The notes under the pieces are model-generated. The model worked only from the letters and a program-made list of their open reading frames with translations, ran no database searches and was not told the DNA's origin. Positions 1 through 8,977 of a stretch of DNA of 64,000 nt are shown piece by piece. This DNA comes from Candidatus Poribacteria bacterium (lineage in GTDB: Bacteria; Poribacteria; WGA-4E; WGA-3G), in NCBI GenBank assembly GCA_022394775.1, contig JAGFCB010000038.1, positions 1 to 64,000 of the forward strand, read 5' to 3'. Each line of letters begins with the position of its first letter. The first letter of the stretch is position 1. A program made the translations under genes and the position numbers.

Positions 1-1254
1 GAAGAAATCGAAAAAGCGATCGTAGCACTGCCGGGCGAGATGTCCGGTTTAGAGGAGGTACGTTTCCGAATTGAGGAGGAGGGTGCTCGACGCACAGCAA
101 TCGTTACCATCGTCGAACAACCGCTGCCGGCACGTTTTTATTTCGATAGTGCCCCGTGGGCGGGGTTCAATCGTGTCACGGGGTGGGAATTGGGTGCGCG
201 TGTTGATTCGGGTTATCGGAAACAGAAGTCTTCCAATAGATCTTACGATATTAGTGCGCCGCGTGAATTCCGCGGAGATGATCTCTCAAAATTTTTCGGA
301 CGGGCTGGTTACGGGTTTGGTAATAAACAGTTTTACTACCGCGTTGGTGGTAAAGCAGCTTGGGGTGAACCTGATTCATGGCATCTTGGGTTAACGACGC
401 AATTGCATCGTACAACAAGTGTCATTGCTCCCGATCTTTTTCCGTTTTATGACGATACCGGCATGACTATTCTCCGGGTTTTGGGGGTGCCGGATCACCA
501 GAATTACTATTTGAGAGAAGGGATTGAGGTTGCGTTGCAATGGAGGCCTATTAGACAAAAGCATTCATTCAAACTGAGTCTGCTTGCGGAGTCCCACGAC
601 AGTTTACGCAAAAACACGGATTGGCACTTCTTCAACTGGCGTTCAAAATCAAAGGCTCGTGAAAATCCAGTGGTAACGCCGGGTCGGATGCGGAGTGCGA
701 TATTCAAATACGATTATAGTACCCGGCACGATTTTCTCGGTTGGCACAATACTTTCCTTGCTGAGCATAGCAGTCCTGCCGTCGGCTCCGAATTCGATTT
801 TACACGGTATCAACTGCACCTACGATATGCGCATCCGTTCGGTAGACATCAGATACGGACTCAGGCAGTTGGCAGTTTTTCAACCGCGCCGCTGCCGATT
901 CAACGCCAATTTGTTATTGGTGGACCGGGGCTACTGAACGGTTATCCGCTCTACGCTTTCGCGGGGGATCGCGGTTTTCTTTTTAATGTCGAATATCTCT
1001 ATTATCTGCCGGCGTTAATGAATTGGAAAAACGTATTAGAATTTCCTGATGTGGATCTTTTTCTGGTGCTTTTTCTGGATGCAGGTCAGGCATGGAACGC
1101 ATCAGAGGAGAAGTACATTTTTGAACCTAAGAGCAATGCAGGCATCGGTCTGCAGTTCGGTGATAGAGACCTTATTCTGCGGTTCAACGTTTCAAAAGCC
1201 TTTGAGTCTGACCAAGGCATTCGGTTCAACACAATGTGGTTTTATAGTTTCTAA
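1..1254 (+). CDS. Omp85/BamA-type outer-membrane barrel, 5' partial
   Basis: The frame is open from base 1, so the gene begins upstream; 417 residues are visible. Only the end of a periplasmic POTRA-like part is present, followed by a C-terminal beta barrel ending in Tyr-Ser-Phe, the aromatic terminus typical of outer-membrane barrels. The barrel aligns by eye along its length with that of the protein at 2427-4922 (shared GFNRVTGWE, APxLFP, QNYYLR, AEHSS and IQRQFV blocks), so the two are paralogues. Members of Omp85 insert or export proteins across the outer membrane. Oddly, the loop expected to carry the L6 motif reads GPGLLNGYP, with Asn where the paralogue has the hallmark Arg of GLRGYP, and about 20 residues after it are missing. 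The PA14 gene follows 33 bases on. The family call is firm; the substrate is unknown. Confidence 0.85.
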   Translation, partial: EEIEKAIVALPGEMSGLEEVRFRIEEEGARRTAIVTIVEQPLPARFYFDSAPWAGFNRVTGWELGARVDSGYRKQKSSNRSYDISAPREFRGDDLSKFFGRAGYGFGNKQFYYRVGGKAAWGEPDSWHLGLTTQLHRTTSVIAPDLFPFYDDTGMTILRVLGVPDHQNYYLREGIEVALQWRPIRQKHSFKLSLLAESHDSLRKNTDWHFFNWRSKSKARENPVVTPGRMRSAIFKYDYSTRHDFLGWHNTFLAEHSSPAVGSEFDFTRYQLHLRYAHPFGRHQIRTQAVGSFSTAPLPIQRQFVIGGPGLLNGYPLYAFAGDRGFLFNVEYLYYLPALMNWKNVLEFPDVDLFLVLFLDAGQAWNASEEKYIFEPKSNAGIGLQFGDRDLILRFNVSKAFESDQGIRFNTMWFYSF

Positions 1255-1287
1255 CCGTAGTGTTTCAAACATACGGGATATAATGGG

Positions 1288-2430
1288 ATGCAAAGACGTA
1301 CAAACCATGCCCTTCTACTATCATTCGGTCTGCATATTGTGTTGGTATTAATGGTTTCCCCACTGTTTATCAATCATTACAATGTAGATAAGGAGCACAT
1401 ATCTGCTGCGATATTAAAAGTTTCACCTGAAAAACGGGTGAAACGGCGGATTTTACCGCCGCGTCTGCGTCCGATGCCGCGCGCGGCAAATTCAGAGGCA
1501 TCATCGGATTCACTTGCTTCGCCGACACATTCGCAGCGTGTCAGTGTCCCTAAGGCACCTGTTCATGATGATGTTGTCCCCGATGTCGTCATGCACACCA
1601 ACATACCGCAAACAGATGAACCGAGTCCTGTATCTAATGCCAGTTTTGGTGAGGATCAGACAGTCGGCGGTCCCGTTGTTATTACAGGACAGCGGGGAAG
1701 GGGTGGTAGCGGTGTTGGTGTTGGGTTCAACGGTCCTGCGCGACAGGGTAGCGGCATAGGAACACAATTTTCGCAAGGGACAGGGGCATCAGAAGTCGGG
1801 CTTGAAGTGCCTATCAAAGTGCCGAGTCACATGGAAGCCGGACTCGGTATCTTTTCGACAGAGGTGTTACCTGGGCACGGATTCGCCGGAGAGGTCTATG
1901 TTCCGGGAGGTCCTATCACCAAGATGCCTAATTTTGATCATTTGGTACCGATCTATACTTTTGTTACAGCAAACTTAAATGTCCCGACGCGAAGCTATAT
2001 GCAAGGATTTCCGACACCCGAAATGCAGACTGTCGTTGAGAATTTTGCGATCCGCTTCCGTGCGGAATTAGAGATTAAAACACCGGGTATATATACCTTT
2101 CACCTTTACTCAGACGATGGCTCACAACTCTACATTGATGACGCGCTTATCGTGAATAATGATGGGGTCCATCCAACACTCGGTAGATTGGGACGTAGGC
2201 ACCTCACAACGGGTATGCATTCTGTTGAGATCCATTATTTCCAAGGCCCTCGACATGAGATTGCGCTGCAATGGTTCTATCAGCCCCCAAATAGCCAGAG
2301 ACAAATTGTGCCGCCCGCGGTTATCTATCATCCCGACAAGCCGCGGATCCCAGATGCGATAAAAAAACTACAGCAACGGTTGCGAAACATTGGGAAAAAG
2401 AAGATTAAGAATCCTGGAGATTTTGAATGA
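1288..2430 (+). CDS. TonB-like anchored PA14-domain protein
   Basis: A 380-residue protein. Residues 1-30 form one membrane segment of the sort that begins TonB and similar energy-coupling proteins (short basic start, then LLLSFGLHIVLVLMV). A Pro/Ser-rich stretch and a Gly-rich stretch (about 145-170, GRGGSGVGVG) follow, then a PA14 domain at about 205-350 with the usual YTFHLYSDDGSQLYIDD core and a late LQWFYQPP. PA14 domains often bind glycans or act as surface adhesion modules. The likely topology is inner-membrane anchored with the PA14 domain in the periplasm or reaching the outer membrane. Its stop overlaps the next Omp85 start as ATGA, which implies translational coupling. The N-terminal design recurs in the VWA protein at 40348. 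The TonB resemblance covers only the anchor; no TonB C-terminal domain is present. Confidence 0.75.
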   Translation: MQRRTNHALLLSFGLHIVLVLMVSPLFINHYNVDKEHISAAILKVSPEKRVKRRILPPRLRPMPRAANSEASSDSLASPTHSQRVSVPKAPVHDDVVPDVVMHTNIPQTDEPSPVSNASFGEDQTVGGPVVITGQRGRGGSGVGVGFNGPARQGSGIGTQFSQGTGASEVGLEVPIKVPSHMEAGLGIFSTEVLPGHGFAGEVYVPGGPITKMPNFDHLVPIYTFVTANLNVPTRSYMQGFPTPEMQTVVENFAIRFRAELEIKTPGIYTFHLYSDDGSQLYIDDALIVNNDGVHPTLGRLGRRHLTTGMHSVEIHYFQGPRHEIALQWFYQPPNSQRQIVPPAVIYHPDKPRIPDAIKKLQQRLRNIGKKKIKNPGDFE

Positions 2431-4922
2431 GATATATCATTGCGAATGGCTTAATGCTCTTTCTATTTTTCGTATGCTATGCAGTTAATTCCCAATCGGA
2501 CGATGGTACTGTCGCTTTTGATTGTCCGGATGTATCATCACCCCAGTTTCAATTTGATTTGAACAGCGATGTCATCGCACTTGTTATGGAAGATCCGACC
2601 ACAGATATTGTTTCACTGTTTAAAAGTGTGGACAACCTCTATCTCAGGAACTATCGAAATCGGTCTGGCAATTTTAAGAAAATGATTCAATATTACAGTG
2701 AGACACTCAAAGAACGGCGTTGGCAGGCATTAGGAAAGATCTCCCAAACAAGTCCTGAAAAAACCATACGGCATCTCTATATTCTCCAACAGAATGAAAT
2801 CGTTAAAGGCGTTTTTGTTATTGTGAAAAGCAAAGGCAAGATTTACCTAATAAATATCGTCGGCGTGATCCCGCGAAAGCATCTCGGTGAATTGTTGTTA
2901 AACCTCAATCAACTCGGTATCGAGATACCAGAATTGATGTCGCTAAAACCTCGTGATTTAGAACCCGCGTCGCCGCGTATCCCACCCATACCAGAACCCG
3001 CTAAACCAGATGCTGAACCGTCTATTACAGCGCAAGAGGAAGACGTAGAGTCGCCCGTCGTAGAGACACCTGAACCGACGAAGCGTTGGTGGAGCTCCAA
3101 TGGCAAGCCGATACATGAGTTTCGGATTCAGGCCCCCTCTACAATACCTAAAGGGAGCGATCCTGAAAGAATTGAAGAGGCATTGGCAGCGGAAAAAGCC
3201 AATATCCTGAAGGTGCTCGAAAATGGTTCTGGTGACATCACATCGGTTATGCCTACTTTGGGAAGTGTGCTCCGCAGTACTTCCAGAACGCTGACGCTGC
3301 GTGTTGTAGAAGAAGGCGAAAAGCGTGTTGCAATCATTAACGTAGTCCCTACGCAAAAAACATCAATTCTGAAATCTATGAAGATTTCGGGACCTAAGGG
3401 CAGTCAGATAAATATATCCGTAGACACCATTTTTTCTCCCCAAGGCTCTGATGCTCAGATACCCCCTGAGGCAACACGATTTTGGGCAAAGGATGTCCCT
3501 ATTCACGAGATCCATATCCGAGGTAATCAGAAAGTCTCAGAGGCACGGATTCGGCAGACGCTTGAAAACGCTTCACCAGACATTGATAAGGCACTCAAGA
3601 CGCTATTTAGAGCAGTGCCCTATTTTAAAGAAGTTCACCTAAAAATTGATGAGGTGGATGCAAAGTACATCGCTACGATCTCTGTGGATGAAAAACCGCT
3701 TTCTACCGATGCCTATCTCGGTCTCAATCCGCCGTTACGTCTCGGTTTTAACCGTGTGACCGGGTGGGAGATTGGCACAGGCTTTGAAGTCGGGAAACGA
3801 AAAGAGGTGGGACCGCTCTGGATGTGGAGCGTCAGGAACTCACAACGCGACCAACTCTCAAGATTGTTTGGAAGGGTCAGTTATACCTTCGGCAATCCAC
3901 ATATCCATTACCGTCTGGGTGGAATAGCGAATTGGGGAAAACCGTACACTTGGAACTTGCGACTCACCGGTCAACTCCATCGCTTGACAGATATAGTTGC
4001 CCCTGAACTTTTTCCGGGCTACAACAGCGGCATAGGAATTTTTGAACGCATTATGGGGATGCCAGACCTTCAGAATTACTATTTGCGACAGGGTGCTGAA
4101 GTGGGGTTGCGATGGACACCCGTCATACTGACGCATACATTCAAATTGGCACTGGTTGCCGAGTCCCATTCGAGTCTTCAGAAAAGTACCGATTGGTTTA
4201 TTGTCAATTGGCGGTCAAAACACAAGGTTAGAGAAAACCCGCCTATAACTGCTGGTCAGATGCGGAGTCTTATCTTCCAATATGATTTTTTTAATAAAAT
4301 AAAATCTCTCGGTTGGTATAATACTTTTCTCGCTGAACATAGTAGTGCGGCTGTTGGATCTGATTTTGATTTCACGAGACTCCGATTACACTTTCGATAT
4401 GCCTTCCCCCTTGGGAATAACGCGATTCGGACCCGGGTGTTGCTGGGTTATTCCAACTCGGCATTGCCGATTCAACGCCAATTTGTGGTTGGTGGAATGG
4501 AGGGACTTAGAGGGTATCCTTGGTATAGACAGGAAAATGGCTCTGATGATATAATAACTTATGAGAATGGATATACATCTTCTCCTTATGCGTTTGCAGG
4601 GGACAGCGGGTTCTTACTCAATATCGAATATCATTACCGTTTGTCGAATCTATTGCGTTGGAATATTTTCAAAAAGATATTTCTTGTCGCTTTCCTCGAC
4701 GAGGGTCAAGTCTGGAATATATCCGACAGTGCCTATACTTTTGCTCCGAAGGCAAGTGTAGGTATTGGCTTACAGTTTGGTGAAGACGATTCTGCTGTCA
4801 TGGTTAATGCTCCGGGTTTACATCCTGGGCGCAACGATACTTTTTTTCGGGTTAACATTGCCAAAGCCCTTGAATCTGGTCTCGGTGCTCAAATGACAAT
4901 TGCTTGGTATCAAAGTTTTTAA
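2427..4922 (+). CDS. DUF4252-POTRA-Omp85 outer-membrane protein
   Basis: An 831-residue protein with a signal peptide (1-22). A DUF4252-like region lies at about 45-170, then a Pro/Glu linker (175-220), two POTRA-like segments (about 225-345 and 360-435, the second starting IHEIHIRGNQKVSEARI), and an Omp85 barrel to the terminal SF. The barrel carries GLRGYP (Arg codon at 4509-4511), the conserved L6 motif. A DUF4252 domain in front of POTRA repeats is not an arrangement I recognise. The start overlaps the PA14 stop by four bases. Family knowledge places it in the outer membrane as an insertase or translocation pore. Its partners may be the PA14 protein and the barrel paralogue just upstream. 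Confidence is high for the barrel and POTRA parts, lower for DUF4252. Confidence 0.85.
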   Translation: MRYIIANGLMLFLFFVCYAVNSQSDDGTVAFDCPDVSSPQFQFDLNSDVIALVMEDPTTDIVSLFKSVDNLYLRNYRNRSGNFKKMIQYYSETLKERRWQALGKISQTSPEKTIRHLYILQQNEIVKGVFVIVKSKGKIYLINIVGVIPRKHLGELLLNLNQLGIEIPELMSLKPRDLEPASPRIPPIPEPAKPDAEPSITAQEEDVESPVVETPEPTKRWWSSNGKPIHEFRIQAPSTIPKGSDPERIEEALAAEKANILKVLENGSGDITSVMPTLGSVLRSTSRTLTLRVVEEGEKRVAIINVVPTQKTSILKSMKISGPKGSQINISVDTIFSPQGSDAQIPPEATRFWAKDVPIHEIHIRGNQKVSEARIRQTLENASPDIDKALKTLFRAVPYFKEVHLKIDEVDAKYIATISVDEKPLSTDAYLGLNPPLRLGFNRVTGWEIGTGFEVGKRKEVGPLWMWSVRNSQRDQLSRLFGRVSYTFGNPHIHYRLGGIANWGKPYTWNLRLTGQLHRLTDIVAPELFPGYNSGIGIFERIMGMPDLQNYYLRQGAEVGLRWTPVILTHTFKLALVAESHSSLQKSTDWFIVNWRSKHKVRENPPITAGQMRSLIFQYDFFNKIKSLGWYNTFLAEHSSAAVGSDFDFTRLRLHFRYAFPLGNNAIRTRVLLGYSNSALPIQRQFVVGGMEGLRGYPWYRQENGSDDIITYENGYTSSPYAFAGDSGFLLNIEYHYRLSNLLRWNIFKKIFLVAFLDEGQVWNISDSAYTFAPKASVGIGLQFGEDDSAVMVNAPGLHPGRNDTFFRVNIAKALESGLGAQMTIAWYQSF

Positions 4923-4979
4923 ACCAGTTAAACGTCTCCATGCGTTCTCAAATTCCGATGTCCTTCAAAACAGAATAAT

Positions 4980-5699
4980 ATGCGAACTCTCCAGATATTA
5001 GTCATCTTTGTTATGATGGGCATGCCAACTGCCACCTTGGATTCAGAGGATGATGCGGATCAATTTACTTTCGTGCGCTTGAAATACCGCGGGCACCGGA
5101 GTATATGGGATTTAGACTGGCCCGCCTCGGATCGAAACTTTATCTTTCAACTCCGTGAACACACAAATATCGAAGTTTCGAGAAAAGAAAAAATAGTTGA
5201 CATCCGTTCTAAAGAACTTTTTGAATATCCTTTTGCCTATATGCTGGAGGTGAGCCGATTGCGTCTCACATCTGAGGAAGCAGAGAACGTACGCGAGTAT
5301 CTCCTACGCGGCGGGTTTATCATGGTCGACGATTTCCACGGTGGCAGGCAGTGGAAACAGTTTTATAAGCAGTTGAAAAAGATTTTTCCGAAGCGAGAAC
5401 CGAAAGACATCCCTATTTCACATCCACTTTTTCACTGCTTCTATCAGATTGACGAGTTAAAGCAGATTCCCGGTGCTGGTGCAGCCATGAGAGGAAGGAC
5501 CTATGAAAAGCACGATGGGTTTCCGGCGCGGTGTCTCGGTGTTTATGACGACTATGGTCGCTTGATGATGATGATTAACTTCAATAACGACCTCGGAGAT
5601 GGTTGGGAACACGCCGCTGACGGTTTCTACCCGCGTGATGCCTCGGATATGGCATTCAAACTCGGAATTAATGCGGTCGTCTATGCGCTTACACATTGA
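4980..5699 (+). CDS. DUF4159 exported protein, copy 1
   Basis: A 239-residue protein with a short hydrophobic leader (1-20). The body matches the DUF4159 pattern: FTFVRLKY near the start, DWPASDRNFIFQL, LFEYPFAYMLEV, then REYLLRGGFIMVDDFHG and ISHPLFHCFY. DUF4159 folds resemble the class I glutamine-amidotransferase/ThuA group, and members often occur next to VWA and MoxR-type genes. No enzymatic activity is established and I see no clear catalytic Cys. It follows the Omp85 gene after 57 bases without a clear ribosome binding site, and a close paralogue follows 37 bases later. The pair probably serves the same envelope cluster, which is inference. Confidence 0.75.
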   Translation: MRTLQILVIFVMMGMPTATLDSEDDADQFTFVRLKYRGHRSIWDLDWPASDRNFIFQLREHTNIEVSRKEKIVDIRSKELFEYPFAYMLEVSRLRLTSEEAENVREYLLRGGFIMVDDFHGGRQWKQFYKQLKKIFPKREPKDIPISHPLFHCFYQIDELKQIPGAGAAMRGRTYEKHDGFPARCLGVYDDYGRLMMMINFNNDLGDGWEHAADGFYPRDASDMAFKLGINAVVYALTH

Positions 5700-5736
5700 G
5701 AGCTTGCCCGAAGAAAGCGATAGGGGAATTAAGGAC

Positions 5737-6465
5737 ATGCGAATCATTCTGTTCTTAACTATTTTTGTTATAATGTCTGTCCCCAGTGTACTTCTGGATG
5801 GAGAGGTAGATAACGATCTGTTCACCTTTGTCCGCTTAAAATATAGTGGTCAAATCACACGACTCAGTAGTTGGCATGTGGATTGGCCAGCGTCTGATCG
5901 AAACTTTATTTTCCAACTCAGTAAACAGACGAACATTTCGGTCGCGCCTCGTGAAAAGATTATTGAGGTAGGTGCCTCGGAGTTATTCGAGTATCCTTTC
6001 GCTTATATGTTAGAGGTCGGTAGCCTGAGATTAAGCACACGCGAGGCGGAAAACCTACGGGAATATCTCTTACGGGGTGGATTTATCTTCATCGACGATT
6101 TTCACGGAGAACGTGAATGGAAATGGTTTTATAAAGAATTCAAGAAGATATTTCCGGATCGAGAACCGGAAGATATTCCTATTTCACATCCAATTTTCCA
6201 CAGTTTCTTTGAGATTGACGAACTGATCCAAATTCCAGGACTCCGTTCGTTTTTTAATGGTCGAACCTACGAGCGGTTTGACGGCTATCCAGCGTATTGC
6301 CGGGGAGTCTATGATGACTACGGGCGGCTCATGATGATGATCAATTTCAATACAGACCTTGGAGATGCTTGGGAACATGCTGCTGAGGACTTCTACCCGC
6401 GTAAGTATTCCAATATGGCGTTGAAAATGGGTATCAATGCAGTCGTCTATACGCTTACCCATTAA
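5737..6465 (+). CDS. DUF4159 exported protein, copy 2
   Basis: A 242-residue tandem paralogue of the preceding gene. It shares the FTFVRLKYSG, DWPASDRNFIFQLS, FEYPFAYMLEV, LREYLLRGGFIF, DDFHGEREW and DYGRLMMMINFN blocks. I chose the ATG at 5737 because AAGGA lies just ahead of it and the resulting protein has a signal-like leader; an in-frame ATG at 5599 would bury the start inside the first copy. Function is unknown. It probably acts in the periplasm with its twin and the Omp85/PA14 genes. The two copies differ through much of the sequence, so the duplication is old rather than recent. Confidence 0.75.
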   Translation: MRIILFLTIFVIMSVPSVLLDGEVDNDLFTFVRLKYSGQITRLSSWHVDWPASDRNFIFQLSKQTNISVAPREKIIEVGASELFEYPFAYMLEVGSLRLSTREAENLREYLLRGGFIFIDDFHGEREWKWFYKEFKKIFPDREPEDIPISHPIFHSFFEIDELIQIPGLRSFFNGRTYERFDGYPAYCRGVYDDYGRLMMMINFNTDLGDAWEHAAEDFYPRKYSNMALKMGINAVVYTLTH

Positions 6466-6635
6466 GTCGATTACAAGTAGCGTCAGTATGGGTGGATTCT
6501 GTTAAACTTTTTATACCGAATTATAGTCTAAATCTAAAAATTTTTTAAGATGGGTTATCATACCCGTTCCATACCTGATGAAATGTTTAGAGGCTGCGGA
6601 TACCACTGAAAAATATAGGGGGATAAGAAAAAAGA

Positions 6636-7409
6636 ATGCTCACACGTAAACAGAAGTTAGATTTTTATGAAAACGGTTATATCGTGATTCCGGGTGTTGT
6701 GCCGCGCCTGATGGTAGATGCCGCGCGAAAGGCGATTAATCACTCTATCGGTGCTGTCGGAATGCACGAAGGCGATTTAGAGCGGTTCCGCGCGCAGTCG
6801 TATTGTAACGAGATCCGAGAGTCCCCTGAACTTGTGGATCTTTTTAGAAAGACCCCTGTCCTGCCGATCACGGAATCCCTGCTTGGTGAAGATAACGTCC
6901 AGATTCCTGGCTCCGCACAGATAGCACTCCGGTTTCCAGCTCCGTTGCGGACGGACCCGAACGAACCGCGTGGACATCTTGACGGCTTAGGAAGTGGGAG
7001 TAACGGCATGGAAAAAGGTGTGTACCGGCGTGGATTTACTGCGCTTGCTGTCATCTATCTCGCGGATGTCCCTGAACCCTACAGCGGGAATTTCACTGTC
7101 TGGCCCAAATCACATACGTTCTTCGCGGATTACTTCAAAAAGGAAGGACACGAGATATTGGCAAACGGAATGCCGCAACCTGAGTTACCTGAGGGGCCGA
7201 AGCAGATTATCGGTAAAGCGGGGGATGTGGTCCTGACACACCATCAGATCGTTCACACTGCAGCCCCGAACGCTGCGGCTGATATTCGTTACGCTGCGAT
7301 TTTCCGGTTGCGACATGTCGATTGTGAAGAAAATGGCTATGACGGTTACACCGACATCTGGAAAGAGTGGCCCGGCATTCAGGAGGCGGTTACACCGACG
7401 GAGTCTTAA
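6636..7409 (+). CDS. Phytanoyl-CoA dioxygenase (PhyH) family protein, I
   Basis: A 257-residue non-haem Fe(II)/2-oxoglutarate dioxygenase-like protein. The iron triad is visible: H114-L-D116 in PRGHLDGLG and a distal H207 in THHQIVHTAAP, with R218 placed to bind 2-oxoglutarate. The N-terminus (YENGYIVIPGVV) is typical of PhyH proteins. The family hydroxylates many small molecules, so the substrate cannot be read from sequence. It has its own 170-base upstream region and no leader peptide, so it is cytoplasmic. It is one of four divergent PhyH genes within 7 kb. A hairpin just beyond the stop serves the convergent LamG gene. The family call is secure. Confidence 0.85.
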   Translation: MLTRKQKLDFYENGYIVIPGVVPRLMVDAARKAINHSIGAVGMHEGDLERFRAQSYCNEIRESPELVDLFRKTPVLPITESLLGEDNVQIPGSAQIALRFPAPLRTDPNEPRGHLDGLGSGSNGMEKGVYRRGFTALAVIYLADVPEPYSGNFTVWPKSHTFFADYFKKEGHEILANGMPQPELPEGPKQIIGKAGDVVLTHHQIVHTAAPNAAADIRYAAIFRLRHVDCEENGYDGYTDIWKEWPGIQEAVTPTES

Positions 7410-7424
7410 AATTGAAAAAAAGGA

Positions 7425-7448
7425 CGGGTGGCAAGCTGGTACCACCCG
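7425..7448 (-). terminator. Intrinsic terminator of the LamG gene
   Basis: A 7-bp perfect stem (CGGGTGG / CCACCCG) with a 10-base loop. On the minus strand it is followed by a T-run (A-run at 7414-7420 on the plus strand). It lies 12 bases beyond the LamG stop and between convergent genes. Confidence 0.75.
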
Positions 7449-7459
7449 CCTGTCTCGTA

Positions 7460-8278
7460 TTATTTGCTGCTCTTAATTTCTCCCCAGGCTGTGGTGAGTT
7501 TGTCAGCGGGTTCAACAGCAAACGGATTACTTTGTCCTTTAGCAAGGCGTTCTACCTCTTTCTCAGTCAAAGCCCTGTGGAACAGTAGGAACTCATCAAG
7601 AAGTCCATTGAATGCCCATGTAGGTCCGACGGCTGCATCGAATGCAGCGGCTTCTGATCCAATCCCAATAAATCCGAAGCGTGCCTGTCCTGCTCCGATG
7701 ACTTTCGTCGGTGCGGCGATTTTTTCATCAAGTTTACCATCAACATAGATTCGTTTCTCTTTGCCATCAAATGTTGCGACGAGATGATGCCATTTGTCAT
7801 CTGCGACATCTGTTTTGCCGAACCAATCATGTATCGGACAACAGTTGTCAAATGCGACAAAAGTTGTACCAATATTTCCGCCGACATCATCGCCTACGGC
7901 AAAACGGAAGAATTCACTTCGATCCCAAGAAGCGATCATACCTCTTACGTCCGTTTTTGCCCAAGCGGCAAGCGTAATTTCTTCAATCGGGTCTTTATAC
8001 ATGTGTTCTCGCACAGAAATATATTGGGCAGCATTGCCAGGGAACTCCATGCACTCACCGACCTTGCCCTTCACAATTTCCAGATCATTACCGTGTAGGA
8101 AACCGTCATTCCCATTTCCGGATCCGTCTAAGATGTCATCACCTTTTAGTGTGTCTTTGTTGAAACTGTAGTAGATGATAAGTTCATCATCACTGATGCC
8201 TTGCGCGTGGCTTGCTACTACTGCTCCTGTAAGTATTAGACTTAACACCAAAAACCTGAGAATGAAATTAACTTTCAT
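7460..8278 (-). CDS. Exported LamG/concanavalin-like protein with WGxIK tail
   Basis: A 272-residue protein with a clear signal peptide (about 1-27, ending ASHAQG). One LamG/concanavalin A-like jellyroll covers about 35-240 (IYYSFNKDTL, then GNGNDGF, then WHHLVATFDGKEKRIYVDG, then LDEFLLFHRALTEKEV). Such domains usually bind glycans or proteins on surfaces. I chose the ATG at 8278 because AGGAGG sits 6 bases ahead; an ATG 39 bases further upstream lacks this. The last 20 residues read VEPADKL followed by WGEIK and SSK. This tail recurs on four other exported proteins in the window, three of them of clearly different type. It is monocistronic, with its own promoter and terminator. Confidence 0.85.
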   Translation of the reverse strand: MKVNFILRFLVLSLILTGAVVASHAQGISDDELIIYYSFNKDTLKGDDILDGSGNGNDGFLHGNDLEIVKGKVGECMEFPGNAAQYISVREHMYKDPIEEITLAAWAKTDVRGMIASWDRSEFFRFAVGDDVGGNIGTTFVAFDNCCPIHDWFGKTDVADDKWHHLVATFDGKEKRIYVDGKLDEKIAAPTKVIGAGQARFGFIGIGSEAAAFDAAVGPTWAFNGLLDEFLLFHRALTEKEVERLAKGQSNPFAVEPADKLTTAWGEIKSSK

Positions 8279-8385
8279 TACGAGCCTCCTTCTGTAACAG
8301 ACATTCGCTATCATCACGTGTCTTCAAGTCGTTGTGTTTAAAAAACATAAGAAGCTGGTCAGAATTCTGTGTGATTCCTGAGTGC

Positions 8386-8414
8386 AACATACTATAGTTC
8401 TCATTAAAATGCAA
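8386..8414 (-). promoter_or_regulatory. Candidate sigma-70 promoter for LamG gene
   Basis: On the minus strand, TTGCAT, a 17-base spacer, then TATGTT, about 110 bases upstream of the chosen LamG start. The hexamers are only fair matches. Confidence 0.4.
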
Positions 8415-8453
8415 GATTAATTGGAAAATTTTATATTTTATGGCGAGGCTATG

Positions 8454-8963
8454 TTAGGAATTGGTTAGGAATTTTTCCAGATAGAACACATCACAGAATT
8501 TACCTGCAAGTCTCACATGTTTTTTGGCAGTGCCGATTTTTTCAAAACCGAGATTGCCATAAAACCGGAGGGCACGGGTGTTGTCTGCTATCACTTGAAT
8601 AGCAATCTTTTTGAAGTTTTTCGCGTGGGCAAACCTGAAAGATGTCTCTGCAAGCAACCGTCCAACTTTCCGTCCACGAAAGTTTGCGTGTATCCAGGTC
8701 CCGATTGTTGCTACATGCTGCATTGCGTCTGTGTATTGTGCTAAGCCATCGGGTTCAATGACCTGGATACCGACGATTTCACCGTCTACCTCAGCGACGA
8801 ACAAGGCACTCCGATCACCGAGTCCGGCAATGAAGGCGCGTTCCTCTTCTTCTGTGAACGGGTTGGTTAATGCGGTATATTTTCCTTCCAAAATAACCGA
8901 GTTAATCACTGACGCAACGGCTTTCGCATCATCTGGTATTGCTTTTCTAATAATAGGTTCCAT
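8454..8963 (-). CDS. GNAT-family N-acetyltransferase
   Basis: A 169-residue single-domain acetyltransferase. The opening IRKAIPDDAKAVASVIN, the mid strands ALFVAEVDGEIVGIQVIE, the acetyl-CoA loop FRGRKVGRLL (about 95-104) and the closing NTRALRFYGNLGFEKIG are diagnostic of GNAT. It transfers an acetyl group from acetyl-CoA to an amine; the acceptor is unknown. It is the last gene of an apparent four-gene operon (PhyH-SDR-PhyH-GNAT), with 14 bases to the gene upstream. It could modify an intermediate or protect against an amine product of that pathway, which is inference. Confidence 0.85.
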   Translation of the reverse strand: MEPIIRKAIPDDAKAVASVINSVILEGKYTALTNPFTEEEERAFIAGLGDRSALFVAEVDGEIVGIQVIEPDGLAQYTDAMQHVATIGTWIHANFRGRKVGRLLAETSFRFAHAKNFKKIAIQVIADNTRALRFYGNLGFEKIGTAKKHVRLAGKFCDVFYLEKFLTNS

Positions 8964-8977
8964 AATTTCTACAGGGT

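Noticed and set aside
1288..2430. TonB protein
   Set aside because: Only the N-terminal anchor is TonB-like; the C-terminal domain is PA14.
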